Shown: positions 1-11,329, numbered from the stretch's first letter. The stretch is 64,000 nucleotides of DNA from Bacteroidales bacterium (GCA_016284305.1 JAEEON010000017.1:1-64000); one strand, 5' to 3'. Made by a program: numbers and translations. The notes: generated by a model not told the origin, from the letters alone.

Positions 1-614
1 CCACCGAGGCCGAGTTCCTGCAACGCATCCTCTTCAGCGCCTCCAAGACCATCATCGAGCATGTCAACTCCGGACTCGACTACACCCAGGTAAAGAAAGT
101 CTATTCCGTCAACATCGTCTATTTCAATCTCGGCAAGGGCAGCGACTACCTCTACCACGGCCGCAACGAGCTCCGCGGCGTCAACACCGGCGACACCCTC
201 GTCGTCAGCCAGAAGGACCGGAAAGGCATCCGCATGGTCGGCCCCGACGACGTGTTTCCCGAGTACTACATCCTCCGCGTGGCACAGTTCGACGAAGAGA
301 ACCCCACGACGCCCCTTGGCGAGTGGATGCGCTACTTCAGATGGGGCTACATCGACCCCAAGACTAAGGTCCCCGCCCTGCGCAAGGCCCTCAGAAGGCT
401 CAACCTGCTGAAGATGAGTCCCGAAGAACGGAAGGCATACGAATATGCGCTCTACAACAAGCACTACGAGGAGGACATCGTCAACACCGCACGAAACGAG
501 GGGCTCTTCATCGGTGAGCAACAGGGGCGTGTCAGCGAAAGGGCATTGATTATCGAACGCATGAGGGAAGCTGGTATCGACGCTGTATTAATCAACAAGG
601 TCATCAACAGCTAA
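1..614 (+). CDS. Rpn family nuclease / PD-(D/E)XK transposase-like protein, 3' part
   Basis: The reading frame is already open at base 3 and runs to a stop at 612-614, so the start lies outside the window. The visible 203 residues match the C-terminal part of the Rpn/PD-(D/E)XK 'putative transposase' family: a segment around VNIVYFNLGKGSDYLYHG, a GEWMRYFRWG motif, then a helical tail with MSPEERKAYE and a terminal region ERMREAGIDAVLINKV. In this family the catalytic D/E-x-K residues are upstream of what is seen here, so activity cannot be judged. An internal ATG at 234 starts inside the domain and is unlikely to be the true start. These genes usually occur in many copies per Bacteroidales genome and are linked to recombination rather than to IS transposition. 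Confidence 0.8.
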   Translation, partial: TEAEFLQRILFSASKTIIEHVNSGLDYTQVKKVYSVNIVYFNLGKGSDYLYHGRNELRGVNTGDTLVVSQKDRKGIRMVGPDDVFPEYYILRVAQFDEENPTTPLGEWMRYFRWGYIDPKTKVPALRKALRRLNLLKMSPEERKAYEYALYNKHYEEDIVNTARNEGLFIGEQQGRVSERALIIERMREAGIDAVLINKVINS

Positions 615-798
615 AACCGACAAAGGAAGGCTGACCATCAAACCACCTTTAATTAATAATAGTACCAAGAAACAAAAATTGTTAATTTATTTAACGATTA
701 TTTTACCAACTTTAAATATTCCTTATGGAATTTAAGTGCAATGTGAATACTTTAAGAATTATTATAATAATTTTTTCGTGAAGTTTTCAATAATTGAC

Positions 799-806
799 TA
801 ATTTTG
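799..806 (+). promoter_or_regulatory. -7 promoter box TAATTTTG
   Basis: TAATTTTG followed by CA, matching the Bacteroidota -7 consensus TAnnTTTG, 44 bases before the ATG of the secreted protein at 851. It sits in the very AT-rich gap 615-850, in which I see no gene. Confidence 0.6.
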
Positions 807-850
807 CAGCCAAAATCTGAATTAGGCAATTTATTATTAATTAAATTATT

Positions 851-3800
851 ATGAAAAGAAAAACTTTACTTATCACATTGATGCTTTGCTTCGCCTTCCT
901 TGGCGTGGCTAAGGCACAGCAATCGTTGCCGTATAGCTACGGCTTCGAGAACAACGACCTGGCCGCTGATGGCTGGACTACTGCAAACCCATACAACAGT
1001 AACGCGTCTGAGTTTGGAATTAACTCGTCTGCTGCACACAATGGAAGTTATGGTTTCAGATTCTCCTCTTATAACAGGAACAATGCAGGTTATGACCAAT
1101 ATCTGTTCTCTCCTGAACTGAATGGTTCGAATCCTATCGTGATGACGTTCTGGTATAAGACCTCTTCGAGTTATGGTATGGAGGAATTCAGTGTTGGTTA
1201 TTCCAGCACCGACACCGATCCTGATAGCTTTACCTGGGTTGATGATCTCTCCATTAGCAACACCAATTGGACCGAATCCGAAGAATACTCTTTCCCAAGA
1301 GGCACCAAGTATGTGGCTATTTGGTACTATTCAGAATATCAGTATCGTTTATTTGTGGATGATTTCAGCTTCTCAGTTGACAATCCCTGCACCAAGCCGA
1401 CGGGTTTGAGTGTTTCCAACATCGGTGGTGCAACGGCTTATGCTTCTTGGACTGCAGGCGTTGCCACCCGTTGGAATCTCCAATACAAAAAGACTTCAGA
1501 AACCAAATGGACTTCAGAATCCGGCTTAACTAACGCTGAATTTAATTTAAGAGGCCTTGATCCAGGCACTGTATACGAAGTGCAGGTGCAAACCGATTGT
1601 GGCGACGGAACCAGCGCTTGGACCAACAGTGTAACTTTCACAACTGCGTTTTGTGATGTTGAAGACCAATGCGAAATCAACTATGATCTAACTGACAGCT
1701 ATGGCGATGGTTGGAACGGCAATTACATCGAAGTAGTGGATGTGCAAACCGGCACGGTTCTTGCCTCTTGGACCATCTCCTCTGGCTCTTCCGCCTCAGG
1801 TACCTTCAACGTATGCGATGGCAGACAAATCCAGTTCAAATATGTGGGCAACAGCTATCCTAGTGAGAATTCATTCGTCATCACCGACCACCTCAATGAA
1901 GTGATTTGGGAGGTTGGGCAATGCTCTTCCTCAACTGGAAACATGACTTACACCGTTGACTGTTCCGTGCCTTCTTGCTTTAAACCTACAGACCTTGCTG
2001 TGAACAGCATCACCAACGAAAGTGCTGTAGCAACTTGGACTGCTGGCGACGAAAAACAAACCTCATGGAATCTCCAATACAAAAAGACCTCAGAAGTCCA
2101 ATGGACTTCCGTGAATGGCCTGAGCGAACCTAACTATACTTTTGCCCATCTCGAAGCTGGCACGGTTTACGAAGTGCAAGTACAAGGCGACTGCAGACAA
2201 GAAGGCCTGAGCGACTGGACCAGCAGCGTGACCTTCACAACCGCTTTGTGCGGAGCTGAAGACCAGTGCGAAATCACCTATGAACTTTATGCCAATTATT
2301 CCGTCAATGGTTGGACCTACAATGGTACTTCTTATCTCCAAATTGTGGATACTAATACAGGTACAATTCTTGCCAATTTGACTGAAAACAGTGGCACAGG
2401 CGTTACAGAAGGCACTATAGCTGTTTGCGATGGACGCGACATCACTTTCCAATGGATTTCTGGTAGCAGCTATGATTCTCAATTAGTGGCTGGATTCATT
2501 ATTTACGATGCCACCGGTGAACAGATTCTCAACAATGAGGGCGCATTGTCAAGACCTTTCACCTACAGTGTGGTTTGCCCGACCTGCTTCAAACCCACCA
2601 ATCTCGAAGCCACCAATGTCGGTACTGAAAGTGCCGTATTGAACTGGGAAGGCACCAGCGCCAGCTATGTGCTGCAATACAGAACCGCTGCACAAAACAT
2701 CAACATGACCGAATGGCATCAGATTGGCGAAGATGTTACCGCCACAGCGACAGAGACCACCTATACTTTCGACTTGAGCGATTACGAAGGTGAGGGTTAC
2801 GTTGCCATCCGCCACTATAATGTGACTAACATGTACTTCTTAGATGTGGACAATATCACGGTGACCGATCCTGATGGAGAAACCGTCCTCGTTTCTGCAG
2901 ATGGCACCTCCATTCCTTCCACTTGGACCAACCAAGACGTTGATGGTGACGGCTATGTTTGGACAACTTCAGCAATTAGTGGATATTTTGTTTCCCAAAG
3001 CTACGAAAATGATTATGGACCGTTGACTCCCGACAACTGGCTGATCATCCCCGTTTCCAATTTGGGTGGCACCCTCTCCTTTACCGCAAAGGGCCAAGAC
3101 TCCAGTTTCCCCGCTGAGAACTTCGGCGTATTTGTAACGACCTCCACGCTGACCGATGCCTTGCAACCTGTTGCCGCAGGCAATTGGTCTGACGAAATCA
3201 CTACTACCGATCAATCCTACCAAATCACCGGCCTGACCGCCAACACACCCTACGAATGGCAAGTGAAAGGCGTTTGCGACACCGATGATGAATCCACATG
3301 GGCTACTTCCACCTTCACCACCACTGAACTTGGTGCCAAGAACTTTGTCACCGAAGGCAATTGGGATGTGGCTGACAACTGGTCACCTGTCGGTGTTCCC
3401 ACCATTGACGACAAGGTCATCATCTCCGCCAATGCCACCGTTCCTGCCGGTGTGGTTGCCACAGCCAAGAAGATCACCCTCAACGGTGGTACACTCACCA
3501 TCGCCGATGGCGGCCAACTGAAGCAAAATGGCAATGTAGAATTGGTTATGGAAAAGGAAATCGAAGCCTACGGCACAAGCAATGGCAACTACTACTTCAT
3601 CGCTTCCCCGCTGACTACGACTAGATTGACCTTTATCCAAGACTGGTCCTACGTGAACGCACTCACGGGCAACTATGACCTGTATGCCTTCGATCCCACT
3701 CAAGAATTGGAATGGATCAACTATAAGAGCAGCTCCGACCATGCGCTATTCACCTCAGGCCAGAACAATCCTGTGTTAGTACAACAAACAGGTTACCTCT

Positions 3801-4738
3801 ACGCCAATGAGGAGGGCATTACGCTGCAGTTTGAAGGTACCACCGCAGTGAAATCAAACGAAAACGTTCTCTATCAAGAATTATCATTCAACGCCGAAGC
3901 CACTGATAGTTTCAATGGTTGGACGCTAATTGGCAACCCCTACACCTGCGATGCTTACATCAGCTACGTCGATGCCGATGGCAACGCACTGGATGCCGAC
4001 TTCTACACCTTGAATCTTGACAACACCTATACTTTGATGACCTCACAAGACGGTTTGGCTCCTTGCACTGGCGCCCTCATCAGCATGAGCGCCACGGGTA
4101 AGGTCCAGTACTCCACTGAGGCTCCTGCCGGTAAGGCTAGCATGCTCGATATGACTGTTACTGAAGGCCGCGGTAAGGTTGACCAAGCCCGCATCCGCTT
4201 TGGCGTGGGCTATGGCCTTGAAAAGAAGAGCTTCCGCGCTAATAGCAGTAGCCTCTACATTCCTCAGAACAATAAGGACTACGCTGTGGTTTATGCTGAA
4301 AACACTGGCGAAATGCCTGTCAACTTCAAGGCCGAAACTAATGGTAACTTCACCATCAGCTTCACCAACGAAGAAGTCGAATTCAGCTACCTCCATCTCA
4401 TCGACAACCTCACTGGTGCCGATGTTGACCTCCTCGCCAACCCGAGCTACAGCTTTGAGGCCAAGACCACTGATTACACCAGCCGCTTCAAACTCGTCTT
4501 CGCCACGGGCAACAGCGTCAATGGCAACGACTTCGGATTCATCAGCAACAACCACCTGAAGATCTTCGGCATCGAAGGCAACGCCACCGTCAAAGTCATG
4601 GACATCACCGGTCGCACCCTCAGCACCGAGAACTTCAACGGTAGCTACGACAAACAACTTAACCTCAGCGCCGGCGTCTATATGATCCAACTCATCCAAG
4701 GCAACGACGTCAAGACCCAAAAAATCGTCATTAGATAA
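851..4738 (+). CDS. Large secreted T9SS type A protein with Fn3 and cleaved-adhesin-like domains
   Basis: A 1295-residue predicted cell-surface or secreted protein. A signal peptide (residues 1-22) is followed by a MAM/choice-of-anchor-J-like domain (about 25-178) and fibronectin type III repeats near 180-265, 375-466 and 580-845. Two related Cys-containing domains (about 268-372 and 468-578, beginning CDVEDQCEI and CGAEDQCEI) separate the Fn3 repeats. The last Fn3 appears interrupted by a segment with DGDGYVW and LTPDNWLI, typical of the cleaved-adhesin domains of Porphyromonas gingipains. Residues about 850-1210 form a module shared with the proteins at 39776 and 44978. The end (VMDITGRTL ... 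GVYMIQL ... KIVIR) is a T9SS type A sorting domain, predicting export by PorU-type processing. No catalytic domain is recognised; an adhesin role is inference. It is probably co-transcribed with the small gene at 4761. Confidence 0.85.
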   Translation: MKRKTLLITLMLCFAFLGVAKAQQSLPYSYGFENNDLAADGWTTANPYNSNASEFGINSSAAHNGSYGFRFSSYNRNNAGYDQYLFSPELNGSNPIVMTFWYKTSSSYGMEEFSVGYSSTDTDPDSFTWVDDLSISNTNWTESEEYSFPRGTKYVAIWYYSEYQYRLFVDDFSFSVDNPCTKPTGLSVSNIGGATAYASWTAGVATRWNLQYKKTSETKWTSESGLTNAEFNLRGLDPGTVYEVQVQTDCGDGTSAWTNSVTFTTAFCDVEDQCEINYDLTDSYGDGWNGNYIEVVDVQTGTVLASWTISSGSSASGTFNVCDGRQIQFKYVGNSYPSENSFVITDHLNEVIWEVGQCSSSTGNMTYTVDCSVPSCFKPTDLAVNSITNESAVATWTAGDEKQTSWNLQYKKTSEVQWTSVNGLSEPNYTFAHLEAGTVYEVQVQGDCRQEGLSDWTSSVTFTTALCGAEDQCEITYELYANYSVNGWTYNGTSYLQIVDTNTGTILANLTENSGTGVTEGTIAVCDGRDITFQWISGSSYDSQLVAGFIIYDATGEQILNNEGALSRPFTYSVVCPTCFKPTNLEATNVGTESAVLNWEGTSASYVLQYRTAAQNINMTEWHQIGEDVTATATETTYTFDLSDYEGEGYVAIRHYNVTNMYFLDVDNITVTDPDGETVLVSADGTSIPSTWTNQDVDGDGYVWTTSAISGYFVSQSYENDYGPLTPDNWLIIPVSNLGGTLSFTAKGQDSSFPAENFGVFVTTSTLTDALQPVAAGNWSDEITTTDQSYQITGLTANTPYEWQVKGVCDTDDESTWATSTFTTTELGAKNFVTEGNWDVADNWSPVGVPTIDDKVIISANATVPAGVVATAKKITLNGGTLTIADGGQLKQNGNVELVMEKEIEAYGTSNGNYYFIASPLTTTRLTFIQDWSYVNALTGNYDLYAFDPTQELEWINYKSSSDHALFTSGQNNPVLVQQTGYLYANEEGITLQFEGTTAVKSNENVLYQELSFNAEATDSFNGWTLIGNPYTCDAYISYVDADGNALDADFYTLNLDNTYTLMTSQDGLAPCTGALISMSATGKVQYSTEAPAGKASMLDMTVTEGRGKVDQARIRFGVGYGLEKKSFRANSSSLYIPQNNKDYAVVYAENTGEMPVNFKAETNGNFTISFTNEEVEFSYLHLIDNLTGADVDLLANPSYSFEAKTTDYTSRFKLVFATGNSVNGNDFGFISNNHLKIFGIEGNATVKVMDITGRTLSTENFNGSYDKQLNLSAGVYMIQLIQGNDVKTQKIVIR

Positions 4739-4760
4739 TAATAAAATCATCCATAAATAA

Positions 4761-5024
4761 ATGAAAAGACTAGTTTTAACTATCGCAGTGGTCCTCGGAC
4801 TGAGCATGACCACCTTCGCTCAAGGCGGCGGACTCTTCCAACGTGGCACTCAAAGTGAACAAACAGAAGGCTTCATGAACCGTGGCGACAGCAAGAACCC
4901 CTTCCTGCCCATTCACGGATCCGGAACCGACGAAGACGCTGATCAAGCTCCTCTCGGCAGCGGAATCGCCGTCCTTCTCGGACTCGGCGCAGCCTACGCC
5001 TGGAGCAAAAACCGCAAAAAATAA
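4761..5024 (+). CDS. Small secreted protein with C-terminal anchor-like signal (tail protein A)
   Basis: An 87-residue protein starting 22 bases after the T9SS protein, presumably in the same transcript. It has a signal peptide ending near TTFAQ, a short Gly/polar middle (GGGLFQRG, FMNRGD) and a C-terminus made of APLGSG, a hydrophobic stretch of about 14 residues and a basic end (SKNRKK). The gene at 44619 encodes a paralogue with the same plan. The motif-hydrophobic-basic arrangement resembles C-terminal protein-sorting tails such as the PID-CTERM-like tails of Bacteroidota, but the motif here is PLGSG and I cannot name the family. No sorting protease gene is seen in the window. Its position between a secreted protein and a terminator suggests a dedicated partner; this is inference. 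Confidence 0.75.
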   Translation: MKRLVLTIAVVLGLSMTTFAQGGGLFQRGTQSEQTEGFMNRGDSKNPFLPIHGSGTDEDADQAPLGSGIAVLLGLGAAYAWSKNRKK

Positions 5025-5047
5025 TCTAGATTATTTTATCCTTCACA

Positions 5048-5081
5048 TAGGGACGCATCATCATGCGTCCCTATTTTTTTT
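5048..5081 (+). terminator. Rho-independent terminator after tail protein A
   Basis: A perfect 11-bp stem (TAGGGACGCAT / ATGCGTCCCTA) with a 4-nt loop, followed by eight T. It ends the 851-5024 transcript. Confidence 0.9.
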
Positions 5082-5105
5082 GATACGCCGTTCCATAATA
5101 TTTCT

Positions 5106-5113
5106 TACCTTTG
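5106..5113 (+). promoter_or_regulatory. -7 promoter box TACCTTTG for the atp operon
   Basis: TACCTTTG followed by CA, 41 bases before atpD and just after the terminator of the upstream transcript. The T-run of the terminator supplies a TTTG (5079-5082) that could act as the upstream element, although the gap of 23 bases is slightly long. Confidence 0.65.
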
Positions 5114-5150
5114 CAAGTTATCCATCAAAAGGATTCAGAAAACAACCTGA

Positions 5151-6665
<1,515 letters not shown>

Positions 6666-6680
<15 letters not shown>

Positions 6681-6905
6681 ATAACACCGGCAACAAGCCT
6701 CTTCAAAGGGGAAGTCAAGGCAGTGACCGTGCCTAGCATGCAAGGACCCTTCACCATGCTCGAGCACCATGCCGCCATCGTGGCCATCCTCGATCAAGGC
6801 AACATCGTGATGACCCTGCCCGATGGCAATACCCAAACCTTTGCCATCAAAGGCGGTTTCTGTGAACAACACGATGACCATGTTATTCTTTGCGTGGAGA
6901 ATTGA
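6666..6905 (+). CDS. atpC: ATP synthase F1 subunit epsilon
   Basis: 79 residues, corresponding only to the N-terminal beta-sandwich domain of epsilon (IITPATSLFKGEVKAVTVPS, GPFTMLEHH, AIKGGF). The C-terminal helical inhibitory domain is absent, as is common in Bacteroidota. The predicted start is TTG at 6666, three bases after the atpD stop. No ATG lies in a suitable position, and the N-terminus MNIEIITP aligns with the family, so TTG is favoured. Epsilon joins the central stalk and couples gamma rotation to catalysis. The start codon lies inside a heptamer repeat tract. Confidence 0.92.
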
Positions 6906-6908
6906 GAT

Positions 6909-7295
6909 ATGAAGAAAACAAATACCAATGCATATTATCTGGCGCTATTTCTGCTCGTCGATTTTATTCTCGTAGGTATCTTGCTCTGTTTCTGCAGCGG
7001 CAAACCTTGGTGGAACAATTGGATGATCACCCCTCCGAACCTCTACATGGTACTCGGTGCCTTGTTCTGCCCCCTGATGAAGAAAAACCTCGACGTGCAA
7101 GTCAGCCGCCAATCCTGGCTCTATGTCTATAAAGGCATCAAAGCTGGACTCACCATACTCATGTTGGTCCTGTATATCTTCCTTGTCAAAGAATACAGCA
7201 AGACCTTTGTCATCATCACGGCCATCGCCTATTTTATCGGACTGATTTTAGAGACCTTCTGCATCATGCACTATTTGAAGCATCACGCCAAATGA
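6909..7295 (+). CDS. Membrane protein of the atp operon (AtpI-like position)
   Basis: 128 residues with four predicted membrane segments (about 9-29, 42-60, 76-94 and 99-120) and a His-rich end (HYLKHHAK). It starts 3 bases after the atpC stop and overlaps the atpB start by 4 bases, so it is translated as part of the atp operon. Position and topology match the small membrane protein found at this point in Bacteroidota atp operons and resemble AtpI, which helps assemble the c-ring in other bacteria. Sequence identity to AtpI is not obvious, so the function is inferred from context. Confidence 0.75.
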   Translation: MKKTNTNAYYLALFLLVDFILVGILLCFCSGKPWWNNWMITPPNLYMVLGALFCPLMKKNLDVQVSRQSWLYVYKGIKAGLTILMLVLYIFLVKEYSKTFVIITAIAYFIGLILETFCIMHYLKHHAK

Positions 7296-8353
7296 GAAAC
7301 TCTTTTAGATATGGTTTTTTATTCCTATTCCTGCTTCTGATTGGATTACCTGCGATGCGAGCAGAAGAAAAGGAATCGCTCGATGTGAAGTCGTTCATCT
7401 TCGGCCACACCAGCGACGCCTACTGCTTCCACATCACCGAGATCAAAGGCAAGCCTATCTGCGTTTGGCTCCCCGTCATCGCCCACAGCAAAGAGACAGG
7501 CTGGCACTGCTTCTCATCGAAACACGTTTGCGAGCTGGCTGATGGAGAGACCTACCAGGGATTCTACATCGCCCCGATGACCGACCCAAAATATCCTGGC
7601 AAGCTAGTGGAAGTCAATGCCGCAGGTGAGGTCAAACGGCCGTTTGACCTGTCGTTCACCAAGAACGCCTTTGGCATTTTCCTCGTATGCGGATTCATGC
7701 TTGCATTCTTCCTCCCTGCAGCCAAGAAATACAAGAAAAACCCGGAGGGAACACCCACCAAATACCAAGGACTGGTAGAATGGCTAACTTACATGGTGCT
7801 CGATGGCATCATCAGCCCCTCCATCCCCAAGGAAAAGGTGCCAAAGTTCGCCCCTTATCTGCTGACGGTGTTCTTCTTCATCTTCTTTTGCAACCTCTTC
7901 GGACTCATTCCCTTCTTCCCCTTCGGTGCCAACGTCACGGGCAACCTCTCCATCACCCTGGTGTTGGCCCTATGCACCTATGTCGCCGTCAACATCTTCG
8001 GCAACCGCCATTACTGGAAAGACATCCTTTGGCCTGACGTACCGATGTTCCTGAAATTCCCTATCCCGCTGATGCCCGTCATCGAGCTCGTCTCCACCCT
8101 CACCAAACCCTTCGCCCTGATGATCCGTCTCTTCGCCAACATCTTAGCCGGACACATCATCATCATGGTATTGATGGCCTTGATCTTCATCATTGGAGGC
8201 ATGTATGGTGCTGGCATGGGTGGCGCCACCTCTATCATCTCCATCTTCATGATGGTGTTTATGACCGCTCTGGAATGCCTCGTCGCCTACATCCAAGCCT
8301 ACGTGTTCACCATGTTGAGTTCCATCTTCATCGGCATGGCCCAAGAGAATTGA
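7292..8353 (+). CDS. atpB: ATP synthase Fo subunit a
   Basis: Membrane subunit of the proton channel. 353 residues, longer than the roughly 240-270 of many bacteria, because it begins with a signal-peptide-like segment (about 1-24) and an extra N-terminal domain of about 100 residues with several Cys. This extension is known in Bacteroidota subunit a. The core has the expected membrane helices. The conserved channel arginine lies in MIRLFANILAGHI (about residues 274-286), and a late segment reads ALECLVAYIQAYVFT. It overlaps the upstream membrane protein by ATGA and precedes atpE after a spacer filled with repeats. Confidence 0.96.
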   Translation: MRNSFRYGFLFLFLLLIGLPAMRAEEKESLDVKSFIFGHTSDAYCFHITEIKGKPICVWLPVIAHSKETGWHCFSSKHVCELADGETYQGFYIAPMTDPKYPGKLVEVNAAGEVKRPFDLSFTKNAFGIFLVCGFMLAFFLPAAKKYKKNPEGTPTKYQGLVEWLTYMVLDGIISPSIPKEKVPKFAPYLLTVFFFIFFCNLFGLIPFFPFGANVTGNLSITLVLALCTYVAVNIFGNRHYWKDILWPDVPMFLKFPIPLMPVIELVSTLTKPFALMIRLFANILAGHIIIMVLMALIFIIGGMYGAGMGGATSIISIFMMVFMTALECLVAYIQAYVFTMLSSIFIGMAQEN

Positions 8354-8360
8354 TAATTTA

Positions 8361-8419
8361 GAACTGAGAACTGAAAATTAAAAACTGAACAACTGATCAA
8401 CTGAACAACTGAACAACTT
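8361..8419 (+). repeat. Heptamer/octamer stop-codon tract before atpE
   Basis: On the coding strand: TGAGAAC, TGAAAAT, TAAAAAC, then TGAACAAC, TGATCAAC, TGAACAAC, TGAACAAC. Each unit starts with a stop codon; the period shifts from 7 to 8. It nearly fills the atpB-atpE gap. Confidence 0.75.
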
Positions 8420-8433
8420 AAAACTATAAAGTC

Positions 8434-8688
8434 ATGTTAAACACAATCTTAACAAACATTCTTGAAATTGGCGCATATGTGCCTGGTATCGTGGCCATCG
8501 CCGCTGCATTGGCCGTTTTCGGAGCTGCCTGGGGTATTGGTGGCATCGGCAAATCAGCCATGGAAGCTATTGCCCGTCAACCTGAAGCTGCCGGTAACGT
8601 GCGTTCCAGCATGATCATCGCTGGCGCCCTCGTCGAAGGTGCCACCCTGTTTGCCATCGTGGTCTGTATTCTTGCCGTCCTTAAATAA
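8434..8688 (+). CDS. atpE: ATP synthase Fo subunit c
   Basis: 84-residue hairpin of two membrane helices that forms the rotor ring. The polar loop is ARQPEA (about 47-52) and the ion-binding carboxylate is Glu68 in ALVEGATLF. The residue after this Glu is Gly rather than the Ser/Thr seen in Na+-binding rings, which favours proton coupling; this is inference from known motifs. A glycine-rich first helix (GAAWGIGGIG) is typical. It starts after a repeat-filled spacer and is followed 8 bases later by atpF. Confidence 0.97.
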   Translation: MLNTILTNILEIGAYVPGIVAIAAALAVFGAAWGIGGIGKSAMEAIARQPEAAGNVRSSMIIAGALVEGATLFAIVVCILAVLK

Positions 8689-8696
8689 CAGGCTCC

Positions 8697-9197
8697 ATGG
8701 AACTGTTTCTTCCTGAAAGCGGTTTGATGATCTGGATGCTCATCGGCTTCCTCATCGTCCTGTTCATCCTTGCCAAGGTGGGATGGCCTATGATTATGGG
8801 GGCCGTCACCAAACGCAACCAGCATATCAGCGACTCACTCATAGCCGCCAAAGAAGCCAACGAGGCTTTGGCTGGCATCGAGGAAGCCAAGCAGAAGGCT
8901 ATCGCTGAGTCGCAGGCCGAACAGCTCCGGATCATGAAGGAAAACCAAGAGCTGAAGTCGCAACTCATCGAAGAGGCACGCAACCAAGCCAAAGCTGAGG
9001 CAGAGAAAATCGTTGCCGACGCACGCCTGCGCATCCAAAAGGAACAGGCCGAGGCCATGAACCAAATCAAAGCCGAGGTCATCACCCTCTCCGTTGACAT
9101 CGCCGAGAAACTGCTTCAACGTGAACTCAGCGACAAGAAAGCACAGAACCAATACATCGAAGAAATCCTCAAAGACACCCCACGAGTCGAAGCCTAA
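8697..9197 (+). CDS. atpF: ATP synthase Fo subunit b
   Basis: 166 residues: one N-terminal membrane helix (about 10-28, with IWMLIGFLIVLFILAKVGWP) followed by a long charged, Ala/Glu/Lys-rich coiled coil (about 35-145), as expected for the peripheral stalk. The segment RNQHISDSLIAAKEANEAL is typical. It lies 8 bases after atpE and 3 bases before atpH. Confidence 0.96.
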   Translation: MELFLPESGLMIWMLIGFLIVLFILAKVGWPMIMGAVTKRNQHISDSLIAAKEANEALAGIEEAKQKAIAESQAEQLRIMKENQELKSQLIEEARNQAKAEAEKIVADARLRIQKEQAEAMNQIKAEVITLSVDIAEKLLQRELSDKKAQNQYIEEILKDTPRVEA

Positions 9198-9200
9198 ACC

Positions 9201-9740
9201 ATGGACAACGGAAAGATATCGGTACGTTACGCACGCGCGCTGCTCAACACTGCCCTCGAATTGCATTGCGAGGATGAGGTTTATGAGGGCATGGTGCGCC
9301 TGAGCAACAACTACAGCCTGGCCATCAACGCTTTCAACGAGGCTCTGTCGAACCCCATGAACAGCGACGATGACAAGGTGCGGTTGCTGATGACCGCCAT
9401 AGGTGAGCCAGTGCATCCCTGCATCGAACATTTCCTTCAGTTCATGACTGAGAAAAAACGCATCAACAAGATCTTCCTCACCTCCCTGAAATACCAAGAG
9501 ATGTACCGAAAGGCAAAAAACATCCTCCGAGCCAAGGTCACTACTGCCGCCGAGATGGATGAACCCACCAAGGAGAAGATGCGCGACTTCATGGCCAAGA
9601 CCTTCGGATGTCAAATTGAGATGCACACCGACGTCGATCCCTCCCTCATCGGAGGCTTCACCGTTGACATCGAGCACGACCGGATGGATGCCAGCATCGC
9701 CGGACGACTCGAGGCCCTAAGAAAACAACTGAACAACTGA
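9201..9740 (+). CDS. atpH: ATP synthase F1 subunit delta
   Basis: 179 residues of the OSCP/delta family joining the peripheral stalk to the top of F1. It starts [19 protein letters not shown], the typical N-terminal helix, and ends with [22 protein letters not shown], the conserved C-terminal 'iGG' strand region. The last four codons (QLNN) and the stop lie inside an octamer repeat tract shared with the spacer before atpA. Confidence 0.95.
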   Translation: MDNGKISVRYARALLNTALELHCEDEVYEGMVRLSNNYSLAINAFNEALSNPMNSDDDKVRLLMTAIGEPVHPCIEHFLQFMTEKKRINKIFLTSLKYQEMYRKAKNILRAKVTTAAEMDEPTKEKMRDFMAKTFGCQIEMHTDVDPSLIGGFTVDIEHDRMDASIAGRLEALRKQLNN

Positions 9741-9763
9741 TCAACAGAACAACTGAACAACTG
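9724..9763 (+). repeat. Octamer stop-codon tract at atpH/atpA junction
   Basis: TGA-acaac, TGA-tcaac, aga-acaac, TGA-acaac units on the coding strand. The tract encodes the end and stop of atpH and abuts the ATG of atpA at 9764. Confidence 0.75.
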
Positions 9764-11329
9764 ATGAACGCAAGCGAGATCTCAAGCATCCTCCAGATGC
9801 AATTACAGAACCTGAACGACCGGGCCCATTTCGAGGAGATTGGCAAGGTGCTGCAAGTCAGCGACGGCGTGGCCCACGTATATGGCCTCGACCGCGTGCA
9901 GGCCAACGAGCTAGTCCAGTTCGAGAACGGCACCATGGGTGTCGTGCTCAACCTTGAGGAAGACAACGTCGGCGTGGTGCTCATCGGCCCCACCGAAGGA
10001 ATCAAGGAAGGCGAGACCGTGCGCCGCACCCAACGCATCGCCTCCGTCCTGGCTGGCGAAGGCATGTTGGGACGTGTCGTCAACGGACTGGGTATCCCCA
10101 TCGACGGCAAAGGACCCATCCAAGGCAAGACCTATGAGATGCCCCTCGAACGCAAGGCCCCAGGCGTCATCTTCCGCCAACCCGTCAACGAACCCCTCCA
10201 AACCGGACTCAAGGCCATCGACGCCATGATACCCATCGGACGAGGACAACGCGAGCTCATCATCGGTGACCGCCAGACTGGCAAGACCGCCATCGCCATC
10301 GACACCATCATCAACCAAAAAGAGAACTACAAGAACGGCGATCCCGTATATTGCATCTATGTCGCCATCGGGCAGAAAGGTTCTACCGTGGCCAACCTCG
10401 TCAAGAACCTCGAGGACCACGGCGCCATGGACTACACCATCGTGGTGTCGGCCACCGCTTCCGACCCGGCAGCCATGCAGTTCTACGCCCCCTACGCCGG
10501 CGCCGCCATCGCTGAATACTTCCGCGACACCGGCCGACATGCCCTCGTGGTTTATGACGACCTCTCCAAACAAGCCGTCGCCTACCGTGAAGTGTCGCTC
10601 ATCCTCCGCCGTCCCCCAGGACGTGAAGCCTATCCCGGCGACATCTTCTACCTCCACTCCCGCCTGCTGGAACGAGCCGCCAAGATCATCGGCAACGACA
10701 ACGTCGCTCGACAGATGAACGACCTGCCCGAAGCCCTGCGCGACATCGTCAAAGGCGGTGGCTCCATGACAGCACTGCCCATCATCGAGACCCAAGCCGG
10801 CGACGTGTCTGCCTACATCCCCACCAACGTCATCTCCATCACCGACGGACAGATCTTCCTCGAGACCGGCCTCTTCAATGCTGGTATTCGCCCCGCCATC
10901 AACGTCGGCATCTCCGTGTCGCGCGTCGGCGGCAACGCACAGATCAAGTCCATGAAAAAAATCGCCGGTACCCTTAAACTCGACCAAGCACAGTACCGTG
11001 AAATGGAAGCCTTCTCACGCTTCGGAGCTGAACTCGACACCGCCACCCTTGCCATCCTCGACAAAGGAAGGAAGAACGTCGAACTGCTCAAACAACCCCA
11101 GTACTCGCCTATGCCCGTCGAAAAACAAATAGCCATTATCTTCTGTGGTACCAACGGACTCCTGAGCAAAGTCCCCATCGACAAAGTCCACGAGTTTGAG
11201 AAACAGTTCATCAACATCCTCGAAATCAAACATAAGGATATCCTCGAACAGCTTAAGCAAGGCACCATCAACGATGATATTAAAACCATCCTCAAAGAAG
11301 AATGCGAATTATTAATTAAGAATTATTAA
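9764..11329 (+). CDS. atpA: ATP synthase F1 subunit alpha
   Basis: 521 residues, non-catalytic nucleotide-binding subunit. The P-loop [14 protein letters not shown] is near 172-185. Other family segments are [48 protein letters not shown] (as [15 protein letters not shown]) and [16 protein letters not shown]. The ATG at 9764 lies directly after the repeat tract. It is followed by an unusual AT-rich hairpin before atpG. Confidence 0.98.
   Translation: MNASEISSILQMQLQNLNDRAHFEEIGKVLQVSDGVAHVYGLDRVQANELVQFENGTMGVVLNLEEDNVGVVLIGPTEGIKEGETVRRTQRIASVLAGEGMLGRVVNGLGIPIDGKGPIQGKTYEMPLERKAPGVIFRQPVNEPLQTGLKAIDAMIPIGRGQRELIIGDRQTGKTAIAIDTIINQKENYKNGDPVYCIYVAIGQKGSTVANLVKNLEDHGAMDYTIVVSATASDPAAMQFYAPYAGAAIAEYFRDTGRHALVVYDDLSKQAVAYREVSLILRRPPGREAYPGDIFYLHSRLLERAAKIIGNDNVARQMNDLPEALRDIVKGGGSMTALPIIETQAGDVSAYIPTNVISITDGQIFLETGLFNAGIRPAINVGISVSRVGGNAQIKSMKKIAGTLKLDQAQYREMEAFSRFGAELDTATLAILDKGRKNVELLKQPQYSPMPVEKQIAIIFCGTNGLLSKVPIDKVHEFEKQFINILEIKHKDILEQLKQGTINDDIKTILKEECELLIKNY

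Noticed and set aside
9911-10987. 358-codon minus-strand frame opposite atpA
   Set aside because: Shadow of the atpA codon bias; no family resemblance, and atpA is intact.
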